A DNA stretch of 64,000 nucleotides from Batkoa obscura (taxonomy: Eukaryota; Entomophthoromycota; Entomophthoromycetes; Entomophthorales; Batkoaceae). The notes beneath the pieces were generated by a model. It worked only from the letters and a program-made list of their open reading frames with translations. It was not told the DNA's origin and did no database searches. Shown one piece after another: positions 22,105 to 34,558 of the stretch. Location of the stretch: assembly GCA_030770535.1 (NCBI GenBank), contig JASVEC010000014.1, forward strand, positions 992,001 through 1,056,000. Direction: 5' to 3'. Within the stretch, counting starts at the first letter, position 1; the number at the start of each line of letters is the position of its first letter. The position numbers and the translations under genes were made by a program.

Positions 22105-22879
22105 ATGAACAATTTAAGCCCACGAGATCAACTGATTCAAGTATTAGTTCAAGCAAGTAGTCAGCATTCTCAAGAATTGAATTTAGCGGTTGAAAAACTA
22201 AAAGAATGGCAAACAGTGACTATGTTTTATCCTACGTTACAAGTAATCTTAATATTAATTATAAAAATAACAAAAATTGAATATAATATTTAGGATATTG
22301 CTTATGATCCTAATTTACCATTCAAAATTCGATTTCAAGCTTTAATTTATTTAAAAAATGGGATTGATAGATATTGGAGGAAAACAGCTTATAAGTAGGG
22401 ATTTTAGTTTTAACATTGTGATCACTGTTTTTTTATTAATTTCATTAATTTTTATAAATTTTAGTGCTATGACTGAAGAAGACAAAATTAGTATAAAACA
22501 ACGAGTTTTATCTCAGTTTCATGAAGCTGAAAAAAGAGTAAATTTTTAATTTATTTTTTATTACATTAAGAGAGTTGAATTAATTTCTATTTTATTTAGT
22601 TAAGTTTACAAAATAGTGTGATTATATCTAAAATTGTAAGAGTAGATTATCCAGAAGAATGGTAACTTTATTTAATAGTTAATAATAATAAATAATATAA
22701 ATGAATATCTTAGGTCGGATGTATTTCAACATATTATTAATTCATTAGAACCAAAAAAAGAATTAAGTGAAATGGAAAATAAATTAATTCAATTACAAGT
22801 ATTAAAAACATTACAATTATGTATTAAAACATTAAACTCAAAAGTACTTTCTTCGGGTAAAAAAGCATTTAAACAGGTA

Positions 22880-22952
<73 letters not shown>

Positions 22953-25900
22953 GTTATTATTATTATTTAAATACTACAACAATTATTTATTGATATACAA
23001 TATTTTAGTTAGCTCCTTTGTTAGGTGATATACTAGTACCCTTATATTATACTCATTATAATGAATTAAAAAAAATATTCAATAATAATTATAATGCTAA
23101 TAATTCATTAAATAATGAAATTCAAAATCAAATTGTTGAAGAATTAGAATATTGTATTTTAATTATTAAATGTTTAAAACCATTAATCGGTTCGGGTTCA
23201 AAAAATTTTAATCAAATTCCATCACATGAAGTAAACGTTTTTCGTTATCTTTATTATAAAAGAGATATTAATGATATTTAATATAGAGATTTTTTACTGA
23301 TTCCGTTATATTTTTAAAAGAAATCTATGAGTTAAGTAAGTTAGAATATTAACTATGATTTTAGTTTAAAAATAGAATAATTTAAATAATATCTTTTATT
23401 GTAGTTAAAATATTAAAGATGGATACCCCATTGACAGAACAATTTATTAAATTAATGAAATTAATCGGTAAATTTTATTTAAATTTACAAGCTCATCAAC
23501 CCATTCAATTTGTTCAATCCAATGCTTGGTTAACTATTATGGAATTTTATAATGTTTTATTAAAAGAACAAAGTGTTAATGAATTAAGTAAGTTTATTTA
23601 TTTGGCTATTTAATATAATATAATATAAAATTTTATTTTATTTTATTTTATTTTATTTTATTTTATTTTATTTTATTTTATTTTATTTATTAAGGTGATG
23701 AAATTACAATGGTAAAATGTTGTATTCAAGGAATGATCTTAATTAAGGATACAATTGCTAATTATTCTTATGCAATTGAAAAAGGAGGTAAGTTCAAAAA
23801 ATCAAATATTAATATATAATAGTAATGGTTAAAAAGTATTAAATTATAAAAATATAGACAAAGCAGATGAAGAAGTATTATCAGTTAGAAACAAAATTGA
23901 TACAGAATATTTGACAGAAGAAAGAATTATTAATTTATTAGAATTGTTGATAATTAAATTTTTAACATTAAATCCTAATGTGGATTTATATTTATGGGAG
24001 AATGATCCAGAAAACTGGATTTTAGATGATGAAGCTGATCATTTTGAATTTAAATATAGAGTAAGTTAATAAGTTTAATATAATATAATATAATCTTTTA
24101 TTAATTTTATTCTTTATTTTTATAGAAATGTGCTGAACGCTTATTACTTAGTATTATTAAAAAATATAAAAATTGGATCGTACCCATGTTATTAAATATA
24201 TTAAAAGAATATATGGGTAAGTTGGAATAATAACAAATAACAATATATAAATTAATATTAAAATATAAAATAGCACCCAAAGATAACATTGAACAAATAT
24301 TAATAAAAGATGCTATTTATAATGGAATTGGTTTAGCAGCTCATGAATTATTTAATTCCTTTGATTTTGATCATTGGTTTAATGATCATTTGTCGAAAGA
24401 ATTAGAATATTATGAAACAGGGTAAGAATGTGATAATAATAATGATAAATTAATATAATATAATATAATATAATAATATTTAATATAAATTAGAACAAGC
24501 CAAATGATTTTACGATATCGTATTTCATGGTTAATAGGCCAATGGATTGTAGTAAAAAGCAACAAAGAAAGAAGACACATTTATTATGAAGTATTATTAT
24601 ATTTATTAGAAAAAGATCATATCCAACCAGAGTCAATAATTTATCGATGGTCAGCAGTTAATTCGTTAAAAATATGTGTTGATGATTGGGATTTTACAAG
24701 TGAAGGATTTATGCCTTATTTAGAAAGAGCAGTGGATCAATTAATTATATTAATGAATCAATTAGATGAATTAGAAAATAAAATGAAAATTATGACAATA
24801 TTAAGTATTATTGTTGAAAGAATGGAAGATAAGGTAATTTATTATATATTTGTATTCTACTTTATTCTATTTAGAATATTAATTTTATGTTAAATAGATT
24901 ACTCCATTTGCAGGTAAAATTGCTAATTTATTACCTAATCTATGGATTGCAGTTGGTAGTGACCAAAACTTATTGAAAACTTCTATTGTTTGTATGCTAA
25001 ATAAATTAACAAAGGTAATTCAATTATAATTATAATTGTAATTATAATTAAATAGTAATTATGTTATATTATTAAATAGTCCCTTGGACCAATTAGTGAA
25101 AATTTACATGAATTAGTATTACCAGTAATTACTCATTGTACGGATTTAAATGACGTAAGTTTTGAATTTATATTTAAAATCAAAATAATTTTATTAATAA
25201 TATTAATATTATAATAGCCATCTCATATTTATTTAATCGAAGAAGGATTAGAACTTTGGGTTAATATTTTAAAAAACAGTCCAAGAATAACGAATCAATT
25301 AATTCAATTAATGCCCATTGCTATTCAATTAATTGATTCTAATTCAGAAAATATTAAATTAGTATTTAAAATATTAAATTCTTATTTATTATTATGTCCT
25401 AATGAATTTATTCAGGTAAATTATTGGTAATATAATATAATATAATATAATATAATATAATATAATATAATATAATATAATATAATATAATATAATATAA
25501 TATAATATAATATATGTTTAAACTGTTATTAGTATAAAAGCTGATATTGATTTATTTTTATTTAGAATCATGGCTTAGAATTATTTAGTAATTTTTCCTT
25601 AGTGTTAATTCATTTAAGAGCAGATGCTTCTGAATTAGTTCATCAATTTTTAGATGGGATGTTAATATTATGTAATCCAATTACTTATCAACTAAGTTTT
25701 AAGCAAAGTGGACTATTTAAAGATTTGATTAATGGAGCGATTAAAACAGAAGTAAGTTACAATGAAAATAATAAAATAAAATAATTATAATTATAAGAAG
25801 AGTAGACAGTTAATAAATATTATTTTTTAGGAAATGGCATATTATCAAGTTGGTTATTTAAATATAATTGCTCGATTATGTATAATTAACCCTAATTATT

Positions 25901-26663
25901 TTTATGAATGTTTTATTCAATGTTTTGAAGATTATAATTCAATATTTTTAAAATTTATTAATAATTGGGTGGATAAAGTAAGTTTTTATTTTAATAATAA
26001 TAATAAATTATTAATTTAATATTTATTTTTTTAGTATGACAATATTGGTAATATTAGACAACAGAAATTACATTGTTTAGCATGGGCTTATCTATTAGCT
26101 TTACCTATTAATCATCCACAATTAGTTGATATATTAAGTATGATGTATCAACAACTAAATAATTTTTTTACTTATTGGTCTGGTTTTTTGGCGGATATTA
26201 ATGAATCAGAAACTGGGGAGTAAGTCTTTTATTAATATTGTTTTAAAGATGCGAGAGTAATAATAAAAAATTAGTTCTTTAGCTTATCATCAAGATAATA
26301 ATGATTCAGATTATGAGGGATTATATGGTAGTCAAGAAAAAAGTAATGAATCTGAAGTTCAAAGAAAAAATAATGTAAGTTTATTTGTATTTAATAATAA
26401 GTAATATGATAAATAATATGATAAATAATATGATAAATAATATGATAAATAATATAATTAATAATATAATTAATAACTAATTTTATTAGATGATTGATTT
26501 AGATCCTATTCATAATATACCGTTATTAAGTAAATTGAAAGAAAAATTAAGTGAAATGGAAAATTATTATAATAATTTTATGATTCAACAACAAAATAAT
26601 GAACGATTTTATCAATTATTAGAAAAAATTGATCCCATTTTATTAGATGGTTTATTAAAATAA
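22105..26663 (+). CDS. KAP120: Importin-beta family karyopherin (Kap120 / importin-11 type)
   Basis: Heavily split gene, 15 or more exons. N-terminus MNNLSPRDQLIQVLVQASSQ is followed by an importin N-terminal segment: LAVEKLKEWQTVTMFYPTLQ, then FQALIYLKNGIDRYWRKTA, where human importin-11 has a very similar KHGIDRYWRR block. Later exons read KIVRVDYPEEW, YRISWLIGQWIVVKSNKERR and IYRWSAVNSLKICVDDWDF, HEAT-type helices of this family. It ends ...EKIDPILLDGLLK at 26663. Known role: nuclear transport; yeast Kap120 imports Rpf1 and helps 60S export. Introns contain pentanucleotide and AAT microsatellites. Converges on GatB with 72 bp between stops. ATG 22105 preferred over the upstream in-frame ATG at 22072. 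Confidence 0.85.
22880..22952. repeat. (AAT)n microsatellite in a KAP120 intron
   Basis: About 24 AAT units immediately after a GTAAAT donor. Confidence 0.9.
23631..23688. repeat. (TTTTA)n microsatellite in a KAP120 intron
   Basis: About eleven TTTTA units ahead of a TTTATTAAG acceptor region. Confidence 0.9.
25429..25513. repeat. (TATAA)n microsatellite in a KAP120 intron
   Basis: About seventeen 5 bp units inside the intron between 25417 and the exon near 25565. Confidence 0.92.
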
Positions 26664-26735
26664 AATAAAATAGTAGAAATAATAAAACTAATAATATACA
26701 TTTAAAATTAATTTAGTTTTTATTTTATTTTATTT

Positions 26736-28527
26736 CTATTTTATTTCTATTTTCATTAATAATTGATTTACTTTTTCAGGACATGCTTTATTTTCAGTTA
26801 ATAACATAATTTTACCTAAAAACCAAGCCATTTGTCTTTTATCTTTACTTTCTTTTAATTTTTTAAATTTAATTGAATTCTCTTTTATTAACTTATTAAT
26901 AATAGGTAATAATATAGTTTCATCTTTTATTAATCCTAAATCTTCTTGTTGAATAATCTCTTTTGCTAATCTTAAATCCCCATTTAACATTTTAATTATT
27001 AAATACTTACTAGTTTTTGAATTAATATTATTTAAATTGAATTCATTTATAACAGACAAAAATTGTTTTTCAGTTATTGTTATATTTTTGAATGTTAATT
27101 TTTGCTTACTTAAAATACCTAATAATATAGATGATAGCCAATGAGTTAATTGAGAGAAATCTAATTTTGGTTGTAATTTTATACAATTATTTAAAAACTC
27201 AGTTGCTTTAGGCTCATGAATTAACGGTAATACAGCATTTAATTGAATATTATTTAATTTGTATTGTTTTTCCCATTGAATTAATAATTCATATGGCGTA
27301 ACCGGTAATTGAGTTTTAATTGATTCTATTAAGGATGGGGAAATTTTAATTCTGGGTAAATCTGGTTCATTCATGTATCGATAGTCTTCACTTGTTTGTT
27401 TTGTTCTTAATTTATATGTTTTTTTAAGTTGTTGATTATAACTTCGAGTTTCTGGTAAGATCAATTGAGATGATTCTATTAATTCAATTTGACGTTGAAT
27501 TTCATAGTCTGAATGAAATATTAAATTAAATTAAATTAGAAATGTTAATAATTATAATAAATGTTAATAATTTACCTATTGCTTTTCTTATAATTTTAAA
27601 ATTATTTAGATTTTTTAATTCAATTTTGTTACCCATTATTTTACTATTATATTCTTTGATAGATAAATTGATATCACAACGTAAAGTACCTAATAACAGT
27701 TATTAATATCATATAATAAATAAAAATAACACAACAATTATTGACTTACCAATCTCTAAATCAGCCAATGAAACACCTAAACTTCGAACTAGAGTTTGAT
27801 ATTTTTTAATAAAAGTAACTACTTCTAAACTATTAATAAAATCAGGTCTTGTTACTAACTCAATTAATGGAACATTGACTCGATTTAAATTGATTTTTAC
27901 ATTATTCTCTTCTTGAATCAAATTACCACTATCTTGTTCTAATTGAACTTGTTCGATATTAATTTCTAATGGATATGAAAGTCCATCTAAATAATTTAAT
28001 GAAATAGAACCTCCTTTTCCAATAGGTTCATATTTTTGAGTAATTTGATAACCTTGTGGCATATCTGGATAAAAATAATGTTTTCGATCAAAGCTTGAAT
28101 GAGGTTGGATAGTGCCATTGATGGCAATTATTAATTCAACTGCCTTTTTTAAACAATCTTGATTGAGAATCTAAATTATTACCTTTTAATTTTATAATTG
28201 AATATTAAAATTTTTATTACTGGTAATACACCTGGGTAACTAGAATCATAACAATTAATATTTTGATTTACTTTTGAAGTAAATAAATTATTAGAAGCTA
28301 GAAGAAAATGAAATAAATAATTTAATTTTAAAATCAATAAAATTATTACTTGAAAATAATTTTTCATTGGTATTTAATTGAGTATGTATTTCTAAACCTA
28401 TATTAACTTCATATTCTTGATTACTTTTGGATCTTATTTTATTCACTCTTTGACTTGCTGTCGTCGTATAACATTGATATTTAACTTTAAGTTTCAAGCT
28501 GGTTTTTAAATGAGATAAAAGTGGCAT
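26736..28527 (-). CDS. GATB: Mitochondrial glutamyl-tRNA(Gln) amidotransferase subunit B
   Basis: Spliced gene, start MPLLSHLKTSLKLKVKYQCY at 28527, stop at 26736. Exon 1 ends the presequence-like basic stretch and begins the GatB fold (YEVNIGLEIHTQLNT). Next come SSYPGVLPV, YFYPDMPQGYQITQ, PLIELVTRPD and TLRCDINLSI, all family blocks, with SEDYRYMNEPDLP in the last exon. The C-terminal part contains the GatB/YqeY tail (ending KACPEKVNQLLMKIEIK). Role: part of GatCAB/GatFAB, converting Glu-tRNA(Gln) to Gln-tRNA(Gln) in mitochondria. Divergent from PEX10 with 133 bp between starts, probably a shared promoter region. Confidence 0.92.
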
Positions 28528-28660
28528 CTTTTTTTAGTAAAAAAATAAGGTGTGAGTTTTAATTTTCATGCTGTTTTATTTAAAGTATTTTGTTGGAATT
28601 TATTCTTTTAGTTTTTTTAGTTTATTTTTAATATCGATTTTTTTAAAAGAAAAGGAAAGT

Positions 28661-29572
28661 ATGAGTCTGCCAATTGATAATGGATTATTATTTTCAAATG
28701 CAGCGCAACCGGATATAAGTAATGCATTTTAATAGAACTCAACAAATAATAAAGATGATGAAGATATTAATATTTAAATTTTAGTTCGTGCTCATCAAAA
28801 AGATGTTTATGTTCAAAAAAATTTGGAAAATCAAATACAAGAAATAGCCAACTTATTCTTAGGTAAATAATAATAATATTATAATATTAAGCTATTAAGA
28901 TATTTATAAAATATTTAGGCAATCGATGGTCTTTTATTCATTCTAAACAAATTACTTTATTATCGAATTTATGTTATTTTGGTTGTAGTACATTATTAGG
29001 TAAAATCTATTCTTTAATTAAATAATTGCTTTATTATAATATTTATTTATTATAAACTATAAAAATAGACCGTTTAACTTTTGGAGAAGAATATTGTGAT
29101 ATTTTTTTATTAAATCAAGCCCAAAATTTAAAACCTAAATTTAGTGTAAAATAGTTTGTTTGTATTATTTGGGTTTATTTTATTAATATTTGATTTTTTG
29201 ATCAAAACAGACGAGAGCCTTACTACTATTCTTACAAGTTGGATTTCCCTATTTATTAAGTTCAACAATTGATTTGTTAAAAGTAAAATTAAGAGTTGCA
29301 ATTGTTAAAGGTAAAGCAATATATAATTACCAATAACAATTGAATAATAACAGCTATTGTTTTTTATTTATATAGTTAAAAATGAAAGGTTAAAGAAGCT
29401 ATTAAATTTCAGCTTAAATTCTTTCTTACCATTTCTAAAAAAGTTGAGTGAAGAATATTTAAATCCAATTCATTTAGCTTTATTTTATTTTTCAGGTCAA
29501 TTTTATCATTTAGCTAAAAGAGTATTGGGATTGAAATATGTAAGTTGAAAATTATTTTATTTTATTTTATGA

Positions 29573-29615
<43 letters not shown>

Positions 29616-30208
29616 TACTATTATTATTATTATTATTATTATGACTTTAATTAAAGATTCCTATTAATAAACTACTTTTAGTTTTATCCTCGAAAATTAC
29701 GTGATGGGGAAAACAAAACAGGATATGAAATATTAGGCTTATTATTATCGATTCAATTATTTATTAAATTTATTAAATTTATGAATAAATTGGTGAGAAA
29801 TAAATGGACTCAAAAACAAGTTGAAGACACTAATGAAAATGATGAAAAGTAAATATTTTATTATTTTTATTAAATTATTTATTGAAGTTAATTAATAATT
29901 ACTCTTTTTTAGATCTAATGTTACTAATAAAAAAGAAAAAGATGTACAAGAAAAACAAATAAATAATACAAATTTTAAATGCACATTATGTTTATCTTCA
30001 ATTGAAGATATAACTGCTACTCCTTGTGGTCATTTATTTTGTTATCATTGTATTGGGGAATGGACAAAGAATAAGGTAAATTTGTATTTTTTGTTATCAA
30101 TGACAACAGAGTTAACAGTTTTATTTTATTTATTTTAACTAGTTGGAATGCCCATTATGTCGTCAACCTATTTCTTTAGCTCAACTATGGCCTGTAAGAG
30201 TGATTTAA
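28661..30208 (+). CDS. PEX10: Peroxisomal RING ubiquitin ligase Pex10
   Basis: About nine short exons from MSLPIDNGLLFSNAAQPDI (28661) to ...LAQLWPVRVI (30208). The N-terminal half is the Pex2/Pex12-type membrane domain (NRWSFIHSKQ, LGEEYCDIFLL-like block, NPIHLALFYFSGQFYHLAKR, TGYEILGLLLSIQL). The C-terminus is a C3HC4 RING: CTLCLSS, CGHLFCYHCI and CPLCRQP, all zinc ligands present. Known role: E3 ligase of the peroxisomal membrane that ubiquitinates the import receptor Pex5 with Pex2 and Pex12. One intron carries a perfect (ATA)n/(TTA)n hairpin. Confidence 0.93.
29575..29641. repeat. (ATA)n...(TTA)n hairpin in a PEX10 intron
   Basis: An (ATA)n tract to about 29614 is followed after a few bases by (TTA)n to 29641, its reverse complement. 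The intronic RNA could fold into one long hairpin. Confidence 0.85.
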
Positions 30209-30791
30209 TGTATTTTTTTAATCATATAAAATAAATTTATTATGAAAGTTTTTTAAAATTGTATAAAATAACAAAATTAATACAAATGTAGCATAGATTG
30301 TTAACTTTATTTTTTTAAAATTAACAACGAATAAAAATTTAAAATAGATTTTTATTTCTAGTATATTTGATTAAAAGTTAAAGTTAACAATTTTAGCTTT
30401 AAATACTAACTTTCATTTAAAAATTTAACTTTATCCGGGTTTTTTTAAATTTAATGAAATAATAATACAAAATACCAACAATAAAAATTCTACAATAAAT
30501 TAAACAAAGGAAGATATGACCAAGAAGAAAAAAAGATTCTATAACCCTTTTTGTTCGAATTTAACCTTGTAACTCCATAACCAAAGTCCTTTTTCTAAGT
30601 AATTCGTCCTTTGATAAAAATTACTAACGCTAATGGGTTCATAAAGTTACTAAACATGAGTTTATATGATATAAATTGAACATAAGACTAAAGAGAAAAA
30701 AATTTCTGCGAGTTGCATAAAAGCTTTTAAGTGTATTTGCAATACCCTCATGAAAAATATTAACAATATATGAGTCAAGAAGAATAGCATG
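30209..30791. other. Intergenic, nothing recognised
   Basis: 583 bp marking the border between the housekeeping block and the second repeat-rich block. No frame or repeat recognised. Confidence 0.5.
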
Positions 30792-30887
30792 TGAGGATGT
30801 TTTTTGGCTTCATCACTTTCATTTTTTAAGTAACTATTTAAGCAAAAAGATTGTTAGTAAAATTTCAAATAAAAAAATATATCTCTA
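30792..30887 (-). mobile_element. MITE copy 3 (diverged right end)
   Basis: TGAGGATGTTTTTTGGCTTC at the left, family core with TTGTTAGTAAAATT, and a worn right end ATCTCTA. Orientation opposite to copy 1. Confidence 0.8.
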
Positions 30888-31081
30888 TATTTAGTAACTG
30901 ACCAAAAATATCCCAAAATTATTTTTACCAAGTACAGCATAGATGAGTTAAATAAAGATACTATTAGTTACAAAATAAATAGAAATGGCATTATCGAAAC
31001 TAAGTTATATACTTTTTAATTACTATCAATAGGACATCACAATATTTCTCAAATAAAATTTCCTTTAATAAATTTAATAAT

Positions 31082-31179
31082 TGGGAATAATTTTTGCTTT
31101 CATTACTTTTTCCACCTTTTAAGCGCTATTTGAGCGGAAACATTGTTAGTAGAATTCTTAGTAAAAAAATATATCCCTA
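31082..31179 (-). mobile_element. MITE copy 4 (diverged)
   Basis: TGGGAATAATTTTTGC at the left, the core TTTTAAGCGCTATTTGAGCG, and worn right end ATCCCTAA. Confidence 0.82.
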
Positions 31180-31973
31180 ATTTATTAAAATTAAATATAT
31201 TTCTAATTTATAATGTCCTAAAATAAGCAATTAAATATATCCATATCTTTAGTTTTTGTTATTAGTTTTAGTGGTAGCTTTGTATTATAATCATTAATTT
31301 CTTAAATATGTTCGAATATATTTGAATTATATTTCTTACTATTAATATCTAATAGATTGATTGTAATAAGCTCAATAATAATATCTATTAGTATATCTCT
31401 TTTTAGTTTATGTTTATAGAATATAAAAGTTAACATCCCTATTGCTAAAATCTCACCTAATCCTCTTACAAGATTTTCTATTGATATGATCTTTTCATTG
31501 AAATTTTCATTATTAATTTCTTTTGAACTACTGATACTACCGTCATTATCGTTTCTAGTTAATTAAGGTAAACCATCAATTTCTTCCAGTTTTAGTATCA
31601 AAAAATTGAATTTCATTTAAAGATTCAAATTTGAATGATAGTAAATTTCCAGTTTTATAATCTTTATTGTAAATATCGAAACGTTCCATATTTGACAATA
31701 AAATAGTTTGTTTTGATTCTATAATATTGAACGAGTATAATTCAAATTTATATAACTCATACTTTTGTCCTCCAGTTTCAGAAATATAACTATATATATT
31801 AAAGTAAATATTTTGCTTTATCCTAACAAAAGAAGTTTACGTATTCATAGTTGAATCCTTTTCTATGCTTTTTTATTTCATTTAATCTCAAATCTAATTC
31901 TTGTGACATATAATACGTTTTTGGATTTATAACTAAATTTATACAAAAAATATAACTTATTGCTTCTAATAAA

Positions 31974-32075
31974 TGGGGATGTATTTTTTTTTGTATTAAG
32001 AATTTTACTAATAATTTTTCCACTCAAATAGTGCTCAAAAATAGAAAAGTAATGAAATCAAAGAAAACATCCCCA
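31974..32075 (+). mobile_element. MITE copy 5
   Basis: 102 bp, TGGGGATGTATTTTTTTTTG to CATCCCCA, inserted in the membrane-protein fossil. Flanks are AA on both sides rather than TA. Confidence 0.9.
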
Positions 32076-32113
32076 AATAATGGTTCTGTATAATAACCCA
32101 CTTTTGAATCATA

Positions 32114-32211
32114 TGAGGATGTATTTTTTTGTTTAATTTTATTGATAGTCTTTACACTCAGATAGCGCTTAAAAAATGGAAAAAGTGATGAAACCAAGAA
32201 AAACATCCCCA
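32114..32211 (+). mobile_element. MITE copy 6
   Basis: 98 bp, TGAGGATGTATTTTTTTG to CATCCCCA, flanked by TA on both sides; 38 bp from copy 5 and in the same fossil gene. Confidence 0.92.
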
Positions 32212-32955
32212 TATGTTGTTTTTACTTCTTTTGTTTGATGTCAAACGATCTTATCACAATTTATAAATATTTGGAGTTAAGGTAATTAGAAGTATAAAAT
32301 AGATTTGAGTCTATTTCATCTTGTGAAATAAAATAAATACTTGAATAGACATTCTTGTTTGACTCAGCTATTTTAAATGTTTTGTTTAGTCTAAAAATTT
32401 CTTTAATAGTATACTCATCATGTCATTCTTTTTTCTCAATATCAAAATATTTATAATATAGCCCTGTTTAGGGATTTGCCTTGTAAAAGCCAACAGTTGT
32501 TTGATTTACTATATAAAACGTGCTATTAGACCTTATCTGTTTTAGTGTATTTTTTGTGTTATATTATTTGGAACTCTTTATTGAAACTTAATTTAAATAG
32601 CTATTTATTACTTTTATAAATATCAATATTTAGCATATTGACGTATCCACCTAAATAGCATAAGTCATCATCTGTCATCAGACATCCAAAATAATAATGT
32701 TGATAGCATTAAAAATTTAATAAAGTACATAATGAAATATAAATAAATTATTACTATTATACTATTTAATAGGTATGGTAAAAAAATTTCAAAGATCAAG
32801 GTTATTAACTTGCCATTTTGAGGTTTAAGCTTTAATTTTACAGATAGAGTATAACCTAACTCTAATAACATTATCTATTCTCTTTTCACTAGCTTATTGA
32901 TTATAATAGTCTATACATTGTTTTTTGATATAATGGCAGATAAATTGAAACCATT

Positions 32956-33055
32956 TGAGAAGGTTTTTTTGGTTCCATTACTTTTTCTATCTTTTAAACA
33001 CTATTTGAGTGGAAAAATTATTAGTAAAATTCTTAAACACAAAAATACATCCCCA
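32956..33055 (-). mobile_element. MITE copy 7
   Basis: Left end worn (TGAGAAGGTTTTTTTGG), right end CATCCCCA intact at 33055; core CTTTTAAACACTATTTGAG. Confidence 0.88.
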
Positions 33056-34155
33056 TTTATTGTTTATTTTGATATTGAAAAATGAATGGTGTAATAAATT
33101 TTTCTTAAGCGAATTAACTGATGTTAGTTAATATAAAAAAGATGGCCCTTGAAAATATTTTTCTGAATTACTATATATTGCAAGATGAAAAAGACCTGAA
33201 TTAATTTTATATATCTGGACGTATATATAGTAAGGAATTAATGGAAGTGAAATCAATTCAATTAGAACCATTTAACATAAAAACAAAACAAATAAAGACA
33301 ATGCACAAGCTAATAAAAAGAAAAAAATTTCTAAATTTATTTATATTAACCAAAAAATCATATTATTTCGAATATCTATTGGAGGAGGGCATAAGGATGG
33401 AATATCCTTACAGAAGCTTATATGAATTAGATTTAAAAACAAAGGAAATAACATTATACACTTTAAACTCAATATAAGCGATAAAGGGTGTAAAATTCAT
33501 CAAGTTGATTAAGGGAGTTTATTTTATTACAAGTACTAAAAATTATTTATACATCGAAATTTATAAATTAAATTTTTATCCATTCTCAATTAAAAAAATA
33601 GAAAAAGAGCTTATATTCAATAATTGGGGATGCTTTACCAGCTATAAAAATTAATCAATTTCTTTGGGCCACAAACTTCTAAACCTAATGTTCAACAAGA
33701 AGAAGAGATTACAAACAGAACATTAATATTAAACACTGATAGTTAAGAAATTATTGATGATCTATCTCTATTGATCAAAGTTAGGAAAGATAATAATAAA
33801 GTAAGCAGCAAAGAAAGCAAAGAGTCAAATAGTAACAGCAATGATAGTAGCAGTAATAATTTTCTAGGAGGTATTGTTAGTGGAATAAGTATAGTTATAT
33901 TAATATTAGTAGTTATAATATCTATACTATATATGATAAAACAAAGAAAGAAAAACCTCCAAATGTTATCTTTGAATCTATTTTGATTATGCCTATAAAT
34001 CCATTAAAAGTAAATAATAACTATTACAACACTGAACTATTCAGTCATTCACATGAAATTGATGGTGATGGTGATGTTAATATTACAGTGCCTGAGAAAT
34101 TACATCCTAAAGCCACAAGAGGAGTGAGTATGATGAAAGAAAAAAAGAATGATTG
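33056..34155 (+). pseudogene. Decayed single-pass membrane protein, third fossil copy
   Basis: Immediately after MITE copy 7 comes YFDIEK, as in the other copies (KYFDIEKK). A 78-codon frame at 33241-33477 (FNIKTKQIKTM, YFEYLLEEGIR, LYELDLKTKEITLYTL) resembles the propeller-like part. The frame at 33771-33986 holds a Ser/Asn linker, then a clear transmembrane helix GGIVSGISIVILILVVIISI and KQRKKN; after a frame change PPNVIFESILIMPINPLKVN follows, matching the EPINPL motif of the 46.6 kb copy. Several interruptions separate the pieces. The membrane helix is the best preserved of the four family copies. The exact 3' end is uncertain. Confidence 0.6.
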
Positions 34156-34558
34156 AATTGAGTTTTATTACTTTTAAAAACCAAGAAAATTATATGTTAT
34201 TGTTTTATTATTTTGCTATCTTTACTGTATATAAAAGTTATGATTTATAGTATATAAATCAAGCTTATAATAATTTACTCTTTTCAGTTATTAGAAACTC
34301 AATCTATTAAAAAAACTTAAATTAAAAACAACAAAGTACTTTAATCTATTCAATATCATAGTTCAATTTTGGTTTATTATTGTGATGACCTTGATTGTAT
34401 ACAAAGTATTAAAATGATAAGAGTATCTTGATTTCGTTTATTTGTTTATCTTTTGCCCAAGGTGAAACTAAGTAAAGTCATTGGTAAAATACCGAAACAC
34501 AATATTCTCACATGAGAAAACCTAATACAGTAAGCTATCAAAACTTAAAGAGTTTATT
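34156..34558. other. Intergenic, nothing recognised
   Basis: AT-rich DNA between the membrane-protein fossil and the stop of Zn2Cys6 paralogue 2; no feature seen. Confidence 0.4.

Larger units (their letters stand above)
31302..32712 (-). pseudogene. Decayed signal-peptide/single-pass membrane protein, split by two MITEs
   Basis: Read on the minus strand: residues DDDLCYLGGYVNMLNIDIYK-like (with interruptions) near 32690-32640; NSTFYIVNQTTAGFYKANP and KEIFRLNKTFKIAESNKN near 32540-32300; then MITE copies 6 and 5; then QELDLRLNEIKKHRKG, GGQKYELYKFELYSF and SNMERFDIYNKDY (31930-31650); then a Ser/Asn linker, a hydrophobic helix (LAIGMLTFIFY) and KHKLKRD with LLDINSKKYN, stop at 31302. Several stops and frame changes show that it is dead. 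The repeated Tyr/Phe-rich strands suggest a beta-propeller-like ectodomain, which is inference. The 32230-32640 part is almost identical to 45540-45950. Confidence 0.7.

Noticed and set aside
25429-25513. Regular repeats as a CRISPR-like array
   Set aside because: Units are 5 bp with no spacers; a plain microsatellite in a fungal intron.
32024-33085. Small frames reading SLFPFFKRYLS or LFLSFKHYLSG-like peptides
   Set aside because: These are translations of MITE DNA; the same peptides recur at every copy in whichever frame is open.
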